Positions 33,722 through 42,661 of a stretch of DNA of 64,000 bases are shown here, one piece after another. The notes under the pieces are model-generated. The model was given only the letters and a program-made list of their open reading frames with translations. It did not search any database and had not been told where the DNA came from. Source of the DNA: an uncultured Muribaculaceae bacterium (GTDB lineage: Bacteria; Bacteroidota; Bacteroidia; Bacteroidales; Muribaculaceae); the NCBI GenBank assembly GCA_910578075.1, contig CAJTPK010000014.1:20299-84298 (forward strand). Reading direction: 5' to 3'. Numbering within the stretch: position 1 is the stretch's first letter; each line of letters starts with the position of its first letter. The translations under genes were made by a program, and so were the position numbers.

Positions 33722-35266
33722 TTATTTATTAACGACAATCTTTTCTACCTTATTACCCTGTTTCTTGATATAAATTCCTTTGGATGGTTCCTTCACCTTC
33801 AGACCCTGGAGATTGTAATATTCAACAGGAGCGTTTTCATCTGAAACCTCAATGTTTTTGACACCTGTGCCGTTATCCTTCGGAATATAGGACACGCGTG
33901 TCAGTGACAAGCCACTGTTGCCGACACCAAAGGCATTCGCCTTTTTGCCGATTGCTGTAAGAATATCATCTGTGACAGGGATGCTGAAATAAGAGCTGTC
34001 GGCAGCTTTGGTCACGGCAATCTTTTCAGCCACATCCTCTATTGGATACCAATCCCAAGAGCCCATGAGATCGTTATTCTGGCAATAAAGGTTGAGTGTC
34101 TCTACATTAGTATCCTTATCGGTATTCTTGCAATAGACGCGGAGCTCGTCGCCTGGCTGCAGCTGGCGTGCAACGCTTGAGCCGAGAGTTGTCAACATAT
34201 TGGCAGGCACGTTCGGATCTGTATTGTCTGAGCACTCGAAATAGCCTCTCCACAGATCGTTTTTCCGGTTTTCATCAGCAACAGAGATAATCTTTACTGA
34301 ATTAACGATGAAATATCCGAGGGCGTTATCGCCATTAGCATCACCTGCCTTGATAACCATTCCCTGCTCCTTGATAAGATTTACGTTGGCAAGGGGAATA
34401 TAGTTGAGCGTTCTGTACATGGATCTATTCAAACCGTTTTTACCCACATAATAAATGAAACGTTTGGTTTGCACATCCTGGTCTGCACAGAGCGATTCAT
34501 CTGAGGGCACGCGAAGAAATACGAACTTCTCGTTCTCCGTGTATTCCGCTGTGCTTTCATAATTCACCTCTACCCATACCGGAGTTGAAAGATCAGCGAA
34601 GGCCTCTTTCTTGAATTTGACAGCCTCCGCCCATTTCCAGGTGGGTTCTGTACGCCACTCTTCAATGATATTGGAGTCAGCAGGGTCTACTTCAGCTACT
34701 TCCCAGCCTGCGGGGTAGCCAGTTTCAGAAGATACGGGAATGATGTTTACCTGCCATACATAAAAAGGCATCGCACCTGTGCCGTCCCCTTTTCCTCCTT
34801 TGATAATAACGCCGTATTTCTTGAGATTCGCCACTTTTTCCTTTGGAACAAATGTACGCGCTGTGTATATGCGGCGGTTCTTCTCATTCTGACATTCATA
34901 TTTGACATTATTGATATCCTGGTCGGCAAGACCTTCATTCTTTATGGCCTCGTCATTGATGAATCCGGCGTCAGTCTTTGAAGGATCATATACGGGATGA
35001 CGAAGATAGATGAATTTTGCCTGGGATGAACTTCCTATTGCATATACAACCTCCAGCATGCAACCATCCTCTACATCGTTGAATGCAGATCCCGGGAACT
35101 GAAGAGCTGTTCCCCAGTTGCTTGTACAGTTGCCATCGCCTTTGAGCCCTTCGATAGTGCATGTCTCACCCTTTTCCCATATGGTGGTAGGTTCGATGAT
35201 AGAAGCACTCATTGTAGAGACCGCCATGGTGGCTAAGGTCATCATTGAGAGTAAAATTTTCTTCAT
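33722..35266 (-). CDS. T9SS-sorted surface protein of unknown function
   Basis: A 514-residue protein with a signal peptide (MKKILLSMMTLATMAVSTMSA). It has at least two related beta-rich modules (about 25-150 and 165-310; compare VWVEVNYESTAEYTENEKFV and MLEVVYAIGSSSQAKFIYLR, both followed by a YIPLANV/FVPKEKV block and a VIKxG motif), then a third region with ELRVYCKNTDKD. The C-terminal end (GVKNIEVSDENAPVEYYNLQ, GLKV, GIYIKKQGNKVEKIVV) is a type A T9SS sorting domain. I do not recognise the module family; carbohydrate binding would fit the setting but is inference. It is separated from the susCD operon by a palindromic repeat and a strong terminator, so it has its own promoter. Confidence 0.75.
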   Translation of the reverse strand: MKKILLSMMTLATMAVSTMSASIIEPTTIWEKGETCTIEGLKGDGNCTSNWGTALQFPGSAFNDVEDGCMLEVVYAIGSSSQAKFIYLRHPVYDPSKTDAGFINDEAIKNEGLADQDINNVKYECQNEKNRRIYTARTFVPKEKVANLKKYGVIIKGGKGDGTGAMPFYVWQVNIIPVSSETGYPAGWEVAEVDPADSNIIEEWRTEPTWKWAEAVKFKKEAFADLSTPVWVEVNYESTAEYTENEKFVFLRVPSDESLCADQDVQTKRFIYYVGKNGLNRSMYRTLNYIPLANVNLIKEQGMVIKAGDANGDNALGYFIVNSVKIISVADENRKNDLWRGYFECSDNTDPNVPANMLTTLGSSVARQLQPGDELRVYCKNTDKDTNVETLNLYCQNNDLMGSWDWYPIEDVAEKIAVTKAADSSYFSIPVTDDILTAIGKKANAFGVGNSGLSLTRVSYIPKDNGTGVKNIEVSDENAPVEYYNLQGLKVKEPSKGIYIKKQGNKVEKIVVNK

Positions 35267-35511
35267 GATAAGTTAATTTTATAAGTTAATTAAAAAAGTG
35301 TGTATGTCGAACAATATGGAGAGTTGCAATTTTTCATGGTGAGGTCAGATCAACATCATCGCGTCTCCTATGGCAAATTTAGTTGTTAAAACAAAGTAAA
35401 AATTGAACAAACTAAACAATTAAGGGCATCAAACAGCTTTCCTATTGATTACATGATACTTATACCCGTACCTAAACAGTTGAATTAAGACATGTATAAA
35501 GATTATTTATA

Positions 35512-35810
35512 TTATCGTCCCGTAAAATTTTAATCACGCAGAGTCACAGAGCCGCAAAGGTTTTATGCCGCAAAATCCGGCGCTGAGGTCGTTACCACTC
35601 CTGCGGAGGTGCAGAGTCCGACGCACATTACTCGAGGCAATGCTATGGTTCCATGGAACTCTGGTCAAGAAAATCGCGACAAATTTTAGCATCGAACTCT
35701 GTGTCTCAGAAGGAGTGGTAACGACCTCAGCGCCGGATTTTGCGTCATAAAACCTTTGCGGCTCTGTGACTCTGCGTGATTAAAATTTTTACCGGACACC
35801 AATAATAATT
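35512..35810 (+). repeat. Long palindromic intergenic repeat, best copy
   Basis: Arms at 35531-35602 and 35711-35782 are 72 bases each and reverse-complementary with one mismatch, around a 108-base centre. The right outer end reads AAAATTTTTACCGGACACCA and the left end is a degraded counterpart. Partial or degraded copies occur at 10733, 13068, 14460, 15497 and 20399. The centre holds an ATGCTATGGTT segment related to sequence just outside at 35820 and at 55405. The rest of the gap 35267-35511 before the 35266 gene shows a CAAATTTA box at 35374-35381 (minus-strand TAAATTTG) but no gene. Confidence 0.85.
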
Positions 35811-35855
35811 ATCAGCCTCGATGCTATGGTTGCTTTGGGGCTGTGGTCAAATAAT

Positions 35856-35907
35856 AAAAATGTAATGGATTCTATTACAAAAAAGTAATAGAATCCATTA
35901 CATTTTT
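35856..35907. terminator. Strong terminator of the susCD-phosphoesterase operon
   Basis: A perfect 23-base stem starting AAAAATGTAATGGATTC, with a loop of six A and T/A runs on both flanks, so it can act in both directions. It lies 59 bases after the stop of the 35966 gene. Confidence 0.85.
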
Positions 35908-35965
35908 TATTCACAACCTATACCCTATTGCGATATCCGGATATAAAACTGTGACATGCCTGAAA

Positions 35966-37519
35966 TCATTTCCTCGCGTAAGAGTAGGAATGTATAACAG
36001 CTCCCGAGGTGTTGCGTACATCTACCTGTATCTTCTGCATGTTGACTTTGACATCAACGGCATCAACATTTGAATTGATGAGAATCGGGAATGTCGATTT
36101 TCTCCAACCCGCGGGTGTGTAATCAAACTTATGGAAATGACCGGAGAACATTACATCAATTTTTGCCGCATTAAGCATGGGGAAGAATTTCTCCGAGAAA
36201 TCAGCCTGACCGGCATCATTTGCATAGATCGGCGGCATATGCACAAGCACGATTCTATAAGGTGCATTCTTGCATTCATCCGAAGCCAATACCTTTTTAA
36301 GCCATTCTGCCTCTCTGGTTCGGTAGGCAGCAAAGAAGGCTGTGCCGGAGTATTCATCATGTCCGTCTTCCTTATCCTCACCGCTGTCAAGCACGATAAA
36401 GAAGACTGGGCCGTCGCGGAAAGCGTAGTATGCTTTTTTCGTACGGGAGGGGAAGTAGTTCATGTAATACTGACTCCATATGCCTCTCGGCTCATGATTT
36501 CCCCTGGTCATAAAGAATGGCACATTCTTGGCAAAAGTTTCGCTACTTGTATCTATGAAACCATTGAAGAGCTGATCCTCATTGGTGATCCAATCGACCA
36601 TATCTCCATTGAAAACAACGAAATCCGTCTTATCCTTATCTACCATCGATGCGAGGCTTCGAAGCACACTGTTATTTTCATGGATATCATTCATTATCAA
36701 GAAATTCACCGTCTCACCATTCTCATTCAGTGTTCTGAATGCCGGTATTTCATCGATAGAGACAGTCTCTCCGTAGTAAACCTTCCAAGGCAAGCGTGCT
36801 ACGACTTCCTGTGAGTATATGCGGTAACGGTATTTAGTGTTGGGAGCGAGATTTCTCACAGTGACTTTGTGTAAAGTATCTACCACAGCTTCACCATTAC
36901 GCACAGCATTAAACTTTGGACGCTCAGTCGCATCAAAATCTGTATCATCATCAGGAGCTATTTCCACCCAAGATTTAGCGGGCTTGTTGGTACGCCACAT
37001 TATCGTCACTTCATTCTCAGTCATATTCTGTAAATACGGACCGGATTTCAACTTAAATGTGCCATCTGACATTCCTTTATATTCAGAACTCATAGTCCGG
37101 TTCATGAGGTCGAAAGTCAACGTATACAGACCATCTTCGACAACATTCCATTTATTGTCCGGATTTCCGGCATGCACGATAAACTTCTCATCAACGATAG
37201 GATCTGTGCCAATTGGGGAACCGGCTACCACTGGACGTATGAATTCCACACCCCAGCTGCCTTTCTCGAAACAAAGTTTAACCTCTCCCTTCTTCAGGAA
37301 GCCGTCATATATAAAGACATTGGGGTTATCAGGAGAAACCTGGAGTGGAATCGGGTTATTGTTGTCCCAGTCGATCAATGTGCCGTTTCCAACAATGTAG
37401 AGGACATCAGTCTTGATTGGAGGATCAGGCAATACCTGCAATTCATTCTGCTCGCACGATGAGAGCGCTCCGAAGAGGCAAAGAGCAGCGATAATCGATA
37501 TTATATTTTTGATTTTCAT
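35966..37519 (-). CDS. SusE-like lipoprotein fused to a metallophosphoesterase
   Basis: A 517-residue protein that starts with a lipoprotein signal (ALCLFGALSSCEQNELQ; Cys followed by acidic residues). Next is a SusE/SusF-type starch-binding-like domain (about 40-150; DVLYIVGNGTLIDWDNNNPI, VFIYDGFLKKGEVKLCFEKG), a purple-acid-phosphatase-type fibronectin domain (about 155-250) and a calcineurin-like phosphoesterase domain with NDIHE, FNGDM, RGNHEPRG, LVHMPP and SGHFHKF. The metal ligands are intact. It occupies the place directly after susD where SusE-type binding lipoproteins usually lie, so the binding protein of this PUL seems also to be a surface phosphatase. It is paralogous to the 32381 gene and ends the operon at a strong terminator. 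Confidence 0.88.
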   Translation of the reverse strand: MKIKNIISIIAALCLFGALSSCEQNELQVLPDPPIKTDVLYIVGNGTLIDWDNNNPIPLQVSPDNPNVFIYDGFLKKGEVKLCFEKGSWGVEFIRPVVAGSPIGTDPIVDEKFIVHAGNPDNKWNVVEDGLYTLTFDLMNRTMSSEYKGMSDGTFKLKSGPYLQNMTENEVTIMWRTNKPAKSWVEIAPDDDTDFDATERPKFNAVRNGEAVVDTLHKVTVRNLAPNTKYRYRIYSQEVVARLPWKVYYGETVSIDEIPAFRTLNENGETVNFLIMNDIHENNSVLRSLASMVDKDKTDFVVFNGDMVDWITNEDQLFNGFIDTSSETFAKNVPFFMTRGNHEPRGIWSQYYMNYFPSRTKKAYYAFRDGPVFFIVLDSGEDKEDGHDEYSGTAFFAAYRTREAEWLKKVLASDECKNAPYRIVLVHMPPIYANDAGQADFSEKFFPMLNAAKIDVMFSGHFHKFDYTPAGWRKSTFPILINSNVDAVDVKVNMQKIQVDVRNTSGAVIHSYSYARK

Positions 37520-37555
37520 TTCTGAATGAGTGTTATAAATAAATTAATAATACTT

Positions 37556-39286
37556 TTAACTGTTATATCCCGGGTTCTGCTTAAGCGCAGGATTGGCATC
37601 AAGCACTTTTCTCATGATGGGGAAGATGATGGTGTGGTCACCCGGATCCTGGTTCTTATCCCACCAGGCTTCGGTGAATCTTCCGAAACGGATAAGGTCG
37701 ATTCTGCGACGGCCCTCGGCAAAGAACTCACGGCCCCATTCATCAAGCATCTCCTCCATATCGAGGGTAGCGTTTCCGTCGGGAGCATAGAGCACCTGAG
37801 TGTGGTTAGCTTTGGGATAATTACGTTTGCGCACGGTGTTCAGGAGCTTTCCGGCTGTGCTTACATCCCCTTTGCGCACTTTGCATTCAGCAAGCATGTA
37901 TATCACCTCCGGCAGACGAATCTCGACATAGTCACTTTCAATCTGTCCGATATCATCGTCGGAATACATAGGATACTTGACAAAGTGGTATCCTGAGTTC
38001 ATGTCACCGTTCTCCATACGGCTGTCCTTGTTGCTGGGCCACTGTCCCTCCGGCAAGTCGTAGAACTGACCCACAGCGTCACGGATACAAAGCTCGTAGG
38101 GCATCTGCGGAGCCTTGACATATTTTGTCACTCCATCCTCTTTATATGGGAGTTTTCCGAAGAGCATCATACCCTCCCTCTTGCTGTTGCCGAGGTTTTT
38201 GTAAAGCTTGAGGCGTTCGTCACCCGGATATTTACGGAATTTCTGCACAGTCATACCGAGTTTGTATTCGTATAGGACACCATTAAGATCGTAGCTCGGA
38301 GAGCAGGCATACATGCAGTTGTGGCCTCCGGCTTTGGATTTCTGGTCGTTGAAATACTTTCCCGCCTGGTGAGGCACAGTAGCCCAGTAAGTGCGTCGTG
38401 CCCACATGTGGTATGAGTGCGCACCGGAGCTTGGGAAGGCGAAGATCACCTCATCGGAGGTCTCGTTGTTCCAGTCGTAAGCCTCGTCCCAACGGTCGGC
38501 TACCTTGTATGTGCCGTATTTACCGTCGAGAATCTCCTGGCATAATGCCTCGGCGTCTGCAAAGTGGTCTTCACCTATATACACATTCGCGTTGATGTAG
38601 AGGCGTGCGAGCAGGGTTGCAGCGGCAGCCTGGGTGAACTGTCCCTGAAGAATGCCGTTTCCACCGGTGTTCTCCTTCTTGATGAGATTATGGATGCAGA
38701 AATCAAGGTCTTCCTTGATATAGTCGTAAATCACCTTTGGCTCCACCTGAGAGAGTGTGTTCTGCGACTGGTCGTTGAAACTCTTTACAAGAGGGAGGTT
38801 TCGGAACTCGTCGAGAGCGCGTAGATAGAACCATGCACGAAGAGCCCTGTTCTGGGCGATGAGGTTTTCACCTTCCTCCTGGGAGATGTTGAATCTGCCG
38901 AAGTCAACACCCTGAAGCTCCTCGATGGAGACGGTGCAAAGTTCGATACCCTGAAAAAGATTGTTCCATTCATCGGCGATGTCATGTCCCATGTCGACAT
39001 CCCAGAGATGGTCATGGTAACGTCGCCAGATACCTCCGTCATCAAACCATCCGTCGCGGGTCGGGGTGATGAGCTGGTCACCGGATTCTTCATTGAGCAC
39101 CTGCCGCCACTGCACTGACCAGTAACCATGGTCAAAAGCTCGGAAGGCCACCGCGATCACGTTATCGCGGGTATTGTAGTAGTTGGATGAGGAGACTGTG
39201 TCGTAGAGGGTCTCGTCAAGATTGGTGCAACCGACGAGGGCCAGCGAAGCGAGAGACACAGCCGCTATTTTATAGAGTCTTTTCAT
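37556..39286 (-). CDS. SusD/RagB-family nutrient-binding lipoprotein
   Basis: A 576-residue surface lipoprotein: lipobox in SLALVGCTNLDE, then the SusD fold with TPR-like helices (RALRAWFYLRALDEFRNLPL is the conserved helix; LARLYINANVYIGEDHFADA and CQEILDGKYGTY) and the C-terminal LPEVIYMLAECKVRKGD and EFFAEGRRRIDLIRFGRF motifs. It forms the lid of the SusC transporter and binds the glycan. It begins 18 bases after the susC stop and is cotranscribed with it. Confidence 0.95.
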   Translation of the reverse strand: MKRLYKIAAVSLASLALVGCTNLDETLYDTVSSSNYYNTRDNVIAVAFRAFDHGYWSVQWRQVLNEESGDQLITPTRDGWFDDGGIWRRYHDHLWDVDMGHDIADEWNNLFQGIELCTVSIEELQGVDFGRFNISQEEGENLIAQNRALRAWFYLRALDEFRNLPLVKSFNDQSQNTLSQVEPKVIYDYIKEDLDFCIHNLIKKENTGGNGILQGQFTQAAAATLLARLYINANVYIGEDHFADAEALCQEILDGKYGTYKVADRWDEAYDWNNETSDEVIFAFPSSGAHSYHMWARRTYWATVPHQAGKYFNDQKSKAGGHNCMYACSPSYDLNGVLYEYKLGMTVQKFRKYPGDERLKLYKNLGNSKREGMMLFGKLPYKEDGVTKYVKAPQMPYELCIRDAVGQFYDLPEGQWPSNKDSRMENGDMNSGYHFVKYPMYSDDDIGQIESDYVEIRLPEVIYMLAECKVRKGDVSTAGKLLNTVRKRNYPKANHTQVLYAPDGNATLDMEEMLDEWGREFFAEGRRRIDLIRFGRFTEAWWDKNQDPGDHTIIFPIMRKVLDANPALKQNPGYNS

Positions 39287-39304
39287 TTTGAATGATCTTG
39301 GGAA

Positions 39305-42292
39305 TTATAAATCTATCTGAACACCGACTATCACCTGACGTGTTGTGGGGTAATAAGTCCTTGAGCCGGTGGCTCCCGGTGTAAGACCGTTAACCTGATA
39401 GGTCGAGGGGTCAACTCCTGAGAAACCGGTGATCGTAAAGAGGTTGCGCACCGTCGCGAAGAAACGTACGGAATCCAGGAAACGGGTCTTCTGCAAATTG
39501 AGTGTGTAGCCGAGGCTGATCATATCGAGCTTGAAATAGTCTCCTCGCTCGAGGAAGTAGTCACAGGCAATCGGGTTGGCATCGACTGACAATACCGAGT
39601 TCTTCTCGTGTGCTATGCGCAGCTGGTTTCCGTTGAAAGCAGGTGTGCCGTAGTAGAAGGCGTGAGTATTGAAGATATGAAAGCCGAACGCGCCGCGGAA
39701 GAAGAGGCTCAGGTCAAAGTTACGGTAACGGAAGTTATGTGACATGGAGCCCGTAAACTTCGGCAGACCGTTGCCCACGAATGTGCGGTCCTCCTCCCCT
39801 GCCTTTTCAGCCAGGATCTGGTTGCCGTTCTTGTCATAGACTATCCACTGTCCGTCTTCCGACACTCCAGCGTAACGCCACATGTAGAAGCTACCGATGC
39901 GTTTCCCTTCCTGAACACGCTGAAGATTGTAATAGGGGTAGGGATTCTCCGTGCCGCATGTGTTGTAGAACGACTGCGAGGTGAACTCACTGTTGCTGAA
40001 GCTGAGGAACTTATTGGAGAGTGTGGATCCGATGATGTCAAAGCTGTAGCTGAAATCCTTGGTATTGACAAGATTGAAGTTGAGCTGGAATTCAAAGCCC
40101 TTGTTCTCCATCGTGCCGACGTTTACGAATGCTGAACCGTAAAGATATGGAGGCACGGGAACATCGTAATCACCTAAAAGATCCTGCTGCCGGCGCTGAT
40201 AGTAGTTGAGCGAACCGCTGATTCGGTTATCAAGCACGGAAAAGTCCACGCCGATATTCCAGTTCTTACCCTTCTCCCATTTCAGGTCGGGATTGACGTT
40301 CTTGCTGACACCCCAAACATTGAAGTATTGACCGTTGTAGACATACTCTCCGAAAGCAGACATTGTGTTGAGTGACTTGTAGTTGCCGAACTCCTGGTTA
40401 CCGGTCACACCGTAGTCACCGCGCAGCTTGAGTTCATTAAGCCAACCGCGTGTGCTTTCCATGAATTTCTCCTCCGAGATGCGCCATCCCAATGAGAATG
40501 CAGGGAAGTTACCCCACTTGTGGTTCTTTCCGAAGCGAGAGGAACCTTCGTGACGCAGAGAGGCTGTGGCGTAGTAGCGGTTGTCCCAGTTGTAGCTTAC
40601 ACGACCGAAGAATGAGATGAGCTTGGAGTCGTTGCGGTAGGAACCCATGCCGACCTCTCCTTCCTCCTTGGCGTAGGTGCCGGAGCCGAGGTTGTCAGAG
40701 CCAAGACCGTCGTTGGCGAAGTCCTTGTTGGAGGCGTTAAAGCCGGAGTTCTGCTCGTATTGGTAAGAGTAACCGACCATGGCCTTGATGCTGTTGCGGC
40801 CTACATTAAGACCGTAGTTGGTGATCCATTCCAACACATCAGTGCGCGATGCGCCGTAGGAACGTGATGCGGAACCCTTACGGCCACCGTTGATACAGCT
40901 ATTTGTAGTTGAAGGTTCAAACGAGGAGCCATCGTTGCTTGTACGCGAGTCGGAGAACATCAGCTGCGTGGTCAATGTCTGGCTGGGTGTTCCGGAGTAG
41001 AACAGAGGGAGGAGGTTGAGGCGTACAATGCCGTTCCACTCAAGCAATTTGATGTCGTTGTGGCTCTTGGGGAGCACCTGTGTCTCTACAGGGTTGTTCT
41101 CTGCCACCTGGCCGGTGAAGTCGTTGTAACGGGTAGGATCGTCCGGATGCATCAGTGGCGTGGTGGGGTTCGCCTCGACTGCATTGCGGAAAACAGCCCA
41201 GTAGGAGTTGTCCCTGCTGATGACGCGCGGGGCAGCGTTGAGGCTGAAGGTGAACAGTCCGCCCTTTGTAGTATGGTTGATGGCGACTCTGGCACCATAT
41301 TCCTGACGTGTCGAGCGCAGGTCGATACCGTGGGAGTCGCGATAGTCTACTGTGGCACGGTAGTTCGTTTTCTCGTTGCCGCCATTCATGCTCAGAGTGT
41401 GGCGCATAGCGAAACCGGTGCGGCTGACGCCGTCGAACCAGTCATAGTTGCCGCCGAGGTCCACTGCCGATGACTGCTTGCTGACACAAAGTTCACGATA
41501 TTCATCAGCCGAGAGCATATCAAGTTCGCGATTGACGAAATCCCAGGAGATATCAGCGCGGTAGGATGCATGCACATTGCCGTCCTTGCTACCTTTCTTA
41601 GTAGTGACAAGGATGACGCCATTCGAACCACGTGTACCGTAGATAGCGGAGGCAGCACCATCCTTCAGTATGTCGAATGACTCAATGTCATTGGGGTTGA
41701 TGTTGCTAAGATTGCCTCCGGGCACTCCGTCAACCACGATGAGCGGGCCGAGTCCGGCAGCACGCGAGCTGACGCCGCGCACCTGGATACTTGCACCCAC
41801 ATTAGGGTCAGCTGCACCTGTGTTAGTGATTGAGACACCGGGCACCTTGCCCTGGATCATCATTGACGGGTCGGCGGTGCTGATGTTCTGGAAGTCTTTC
41901 GACCCCACATGACTGATGGCGGAGGTCACCTCCTTCTTGTCCATCGTACCGTAACCAATCACAACGACTTCATCAAGGATGTTGTTGTCTGTATCCAGTT
42001 CGATGCGGATGTCGCTACGGCCGTTTACAGCCACTTCCTGGCTCTTGAAGCCGACATAGCTTACCACCAACGTGGCGGAAGGCTTAACGTTTTTCAGATT
42101 GAATTTTCCATCGATGTCGGTTGTCGTTCCGTTTCTCGTTCCCTTTACTATCACCGTCGCCCCTATAAGCGGTTCATTGGTCGATTTCTCGACGACCATT
42201 CCGCTTACATCCGCCTGCTGGGCCCAAGCCGGGAGGCTGAACGCGAAAAAGACGAGCAGCAACAAAGAGAGATTTTGCATGGTAACTCGCAT
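39305..42292 (-). CDS. SusC/RagA-family TonB-dependent transporter
   Basis: A 995-residue outer-membrane transporter. Signal peptide, a carboxypeptidase-like domain (about 25-105; ATVIVKGTRNGTTTDIDGKF), the TonB-box-like DEVVVIGYGT, a plug domain (GVSITNTGAADPNVGASIQV, PLIVVDGVPGG, DIESFDILKDGAASAIYGTR), and a long barrel ending VIVGVQIDL. No extra N-terminal signalling domain is present, so it is not a SusC coupled to an anti-sigma factor. A minus-strand TAAATTTG box lies at 42390-42397, about 100 bases before the ATG, but lacks a -33 match, which suits a promoter that needs an activator such as the regulator at 44615. Confidence 0.95.
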   Translation of the reverse strand: MRVTMQNLSLLLLVFFAFSLPAWAQQADVSGMVVEKSTNEPLIGATVIVKGTRNGTTTDIDGKFNLKNVKPSATLVVSYVGFKSQEVAVNGRSDIRIELDTDNNILDEVVVIGYGTMDKKEVTSAISHVGSKDFQNISTADPSMMIQGKVPGVSITNTGAADPNVGASIQVRGVSSRAAGLGPLIVVDGVPGGNLSNINPNDIESFDILKDGAASAIYGTRGSNGVILVTTKKGSKDGNVHASYRADISWDFVNRELDMLSADEYRELCVSKQSSAVDLGGNYDWFDGVSRTGFAMRHTLSMNGGNEKTNYRATVDYRDSHGIDLRSTRQEYGARVAINHTTKGGLFTFSLNAAPRVISRDNSYWAVFRNAVEANPTTPLMHPDDPTRYNDFTGQVAENNPVETQVLPKSHNDIKLLEWNGIVRLNLLPLFYSGTPSQTLTTQLMFSDSRTSNDGSSFEPSTTNSCINGGRKGSASRSYGASRTDVLEWITNYGLNVGRNSIKAMVGYSYQYEQNSGFNASNKDFANDGLGSDNLGSGTYAKEEGEVGMGSYRNDSKLISFFGRVSYNWDNRYYATASLRHEGSSRFGKNHKWGNFPAFSLGWRISEEKFMESTRGWLNELKLRGDYGVTGNQEFGNYKSLNTMSAFGEYVYNGQYFNVWGVSKNVNPDLKWEKGKNWNIGVDFSVLDNRISGSLNYYQRRQQDLLGDYDVPVPPYLYGSAFVNVGTMENKGFEFQLNFNLVNTKDFSYSFDIIGSTLSNKFLSFSNSEFTSQSFYNTCGTENPYPYYNLQRVQEGKRIGSFYMWRYAGVSEDGQWIVYDKNGNQILAEKAGEEDRTFVGNGLPKFTGSMSHNFRYRNFDLSLFFRGAFGFHIFNTHAFYYGTPAFNGNQLRIAHEKNSVLSVDANPIACDYFLERGDYFKLDMISLGYTLNLQKTRFLDSVRFFATVRNLFTITGFSGVDPSTYQVNGLTPGATGSRTYYPTTRQVIVGVQIDL

Positions 42293-42571
42293 AAATTAAA
42301 AATTTAAATAGGTTATTAAAAAGTCTTATGGTCTGTTAAAATAAAAGGAGAAATGAGGGTAATGATTCTTTCATCCTCCGTTTCATCTACAAATTTAGTT
42401 TTTTGTTCAGGTTCATTTTTCCGTTGTTGGCAAAATTAAGACAATAAAGAAACCGGAATATTGATATTCAACTATTTATTTTGTCATAATTGGGGTACAA
42501 TTAAGATGATATTAAGTTTTTTTCGATTGAAATACAGCAACGTTTTCCGCACAAAAAATAAAAAAGTATAC
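42293..42571 (-). other. Leader and promoter region of the susC operon
   Basis: A gene-free stretch, about 370 bases in all between the susC start and the esterase stop. It is AT-rich. The only promoter-like element seen for the minus strand is the -7 box TAAATTTG at 42390-42397. The strand opposite shows no coding frame of note. No riboswitch-like structure was recognised. Confidence 0.4.
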
Positions 42572-42607
42572 AAAAATACGCGAATTATCAAACATTGATA
42601 ATTCGCG
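42572..42607 (-). terminator. Terminator after the sialate O-acetylesterase gene
   Basis: A perfect 13-base stem CGCGAATTATCAA / TTGATAATTCGCG with a 3-base loop at 42579-42607, followed on the minus strand by TATTTTTG. It separates the esterase transcript from susC. Confidence 0.85.
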
Positions 42608-42661
42608 CAATTAACATAATTTAGTTAAAAAATGCTAAGAGTACGTCTTAGGCAGACTGTA

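Noticed and set aside
35565..35750. ORF of 61 codons in the gap before the susCD terminator
   Set aside because: It lies inside the 72-base inverted repeat and centre; chance frame.
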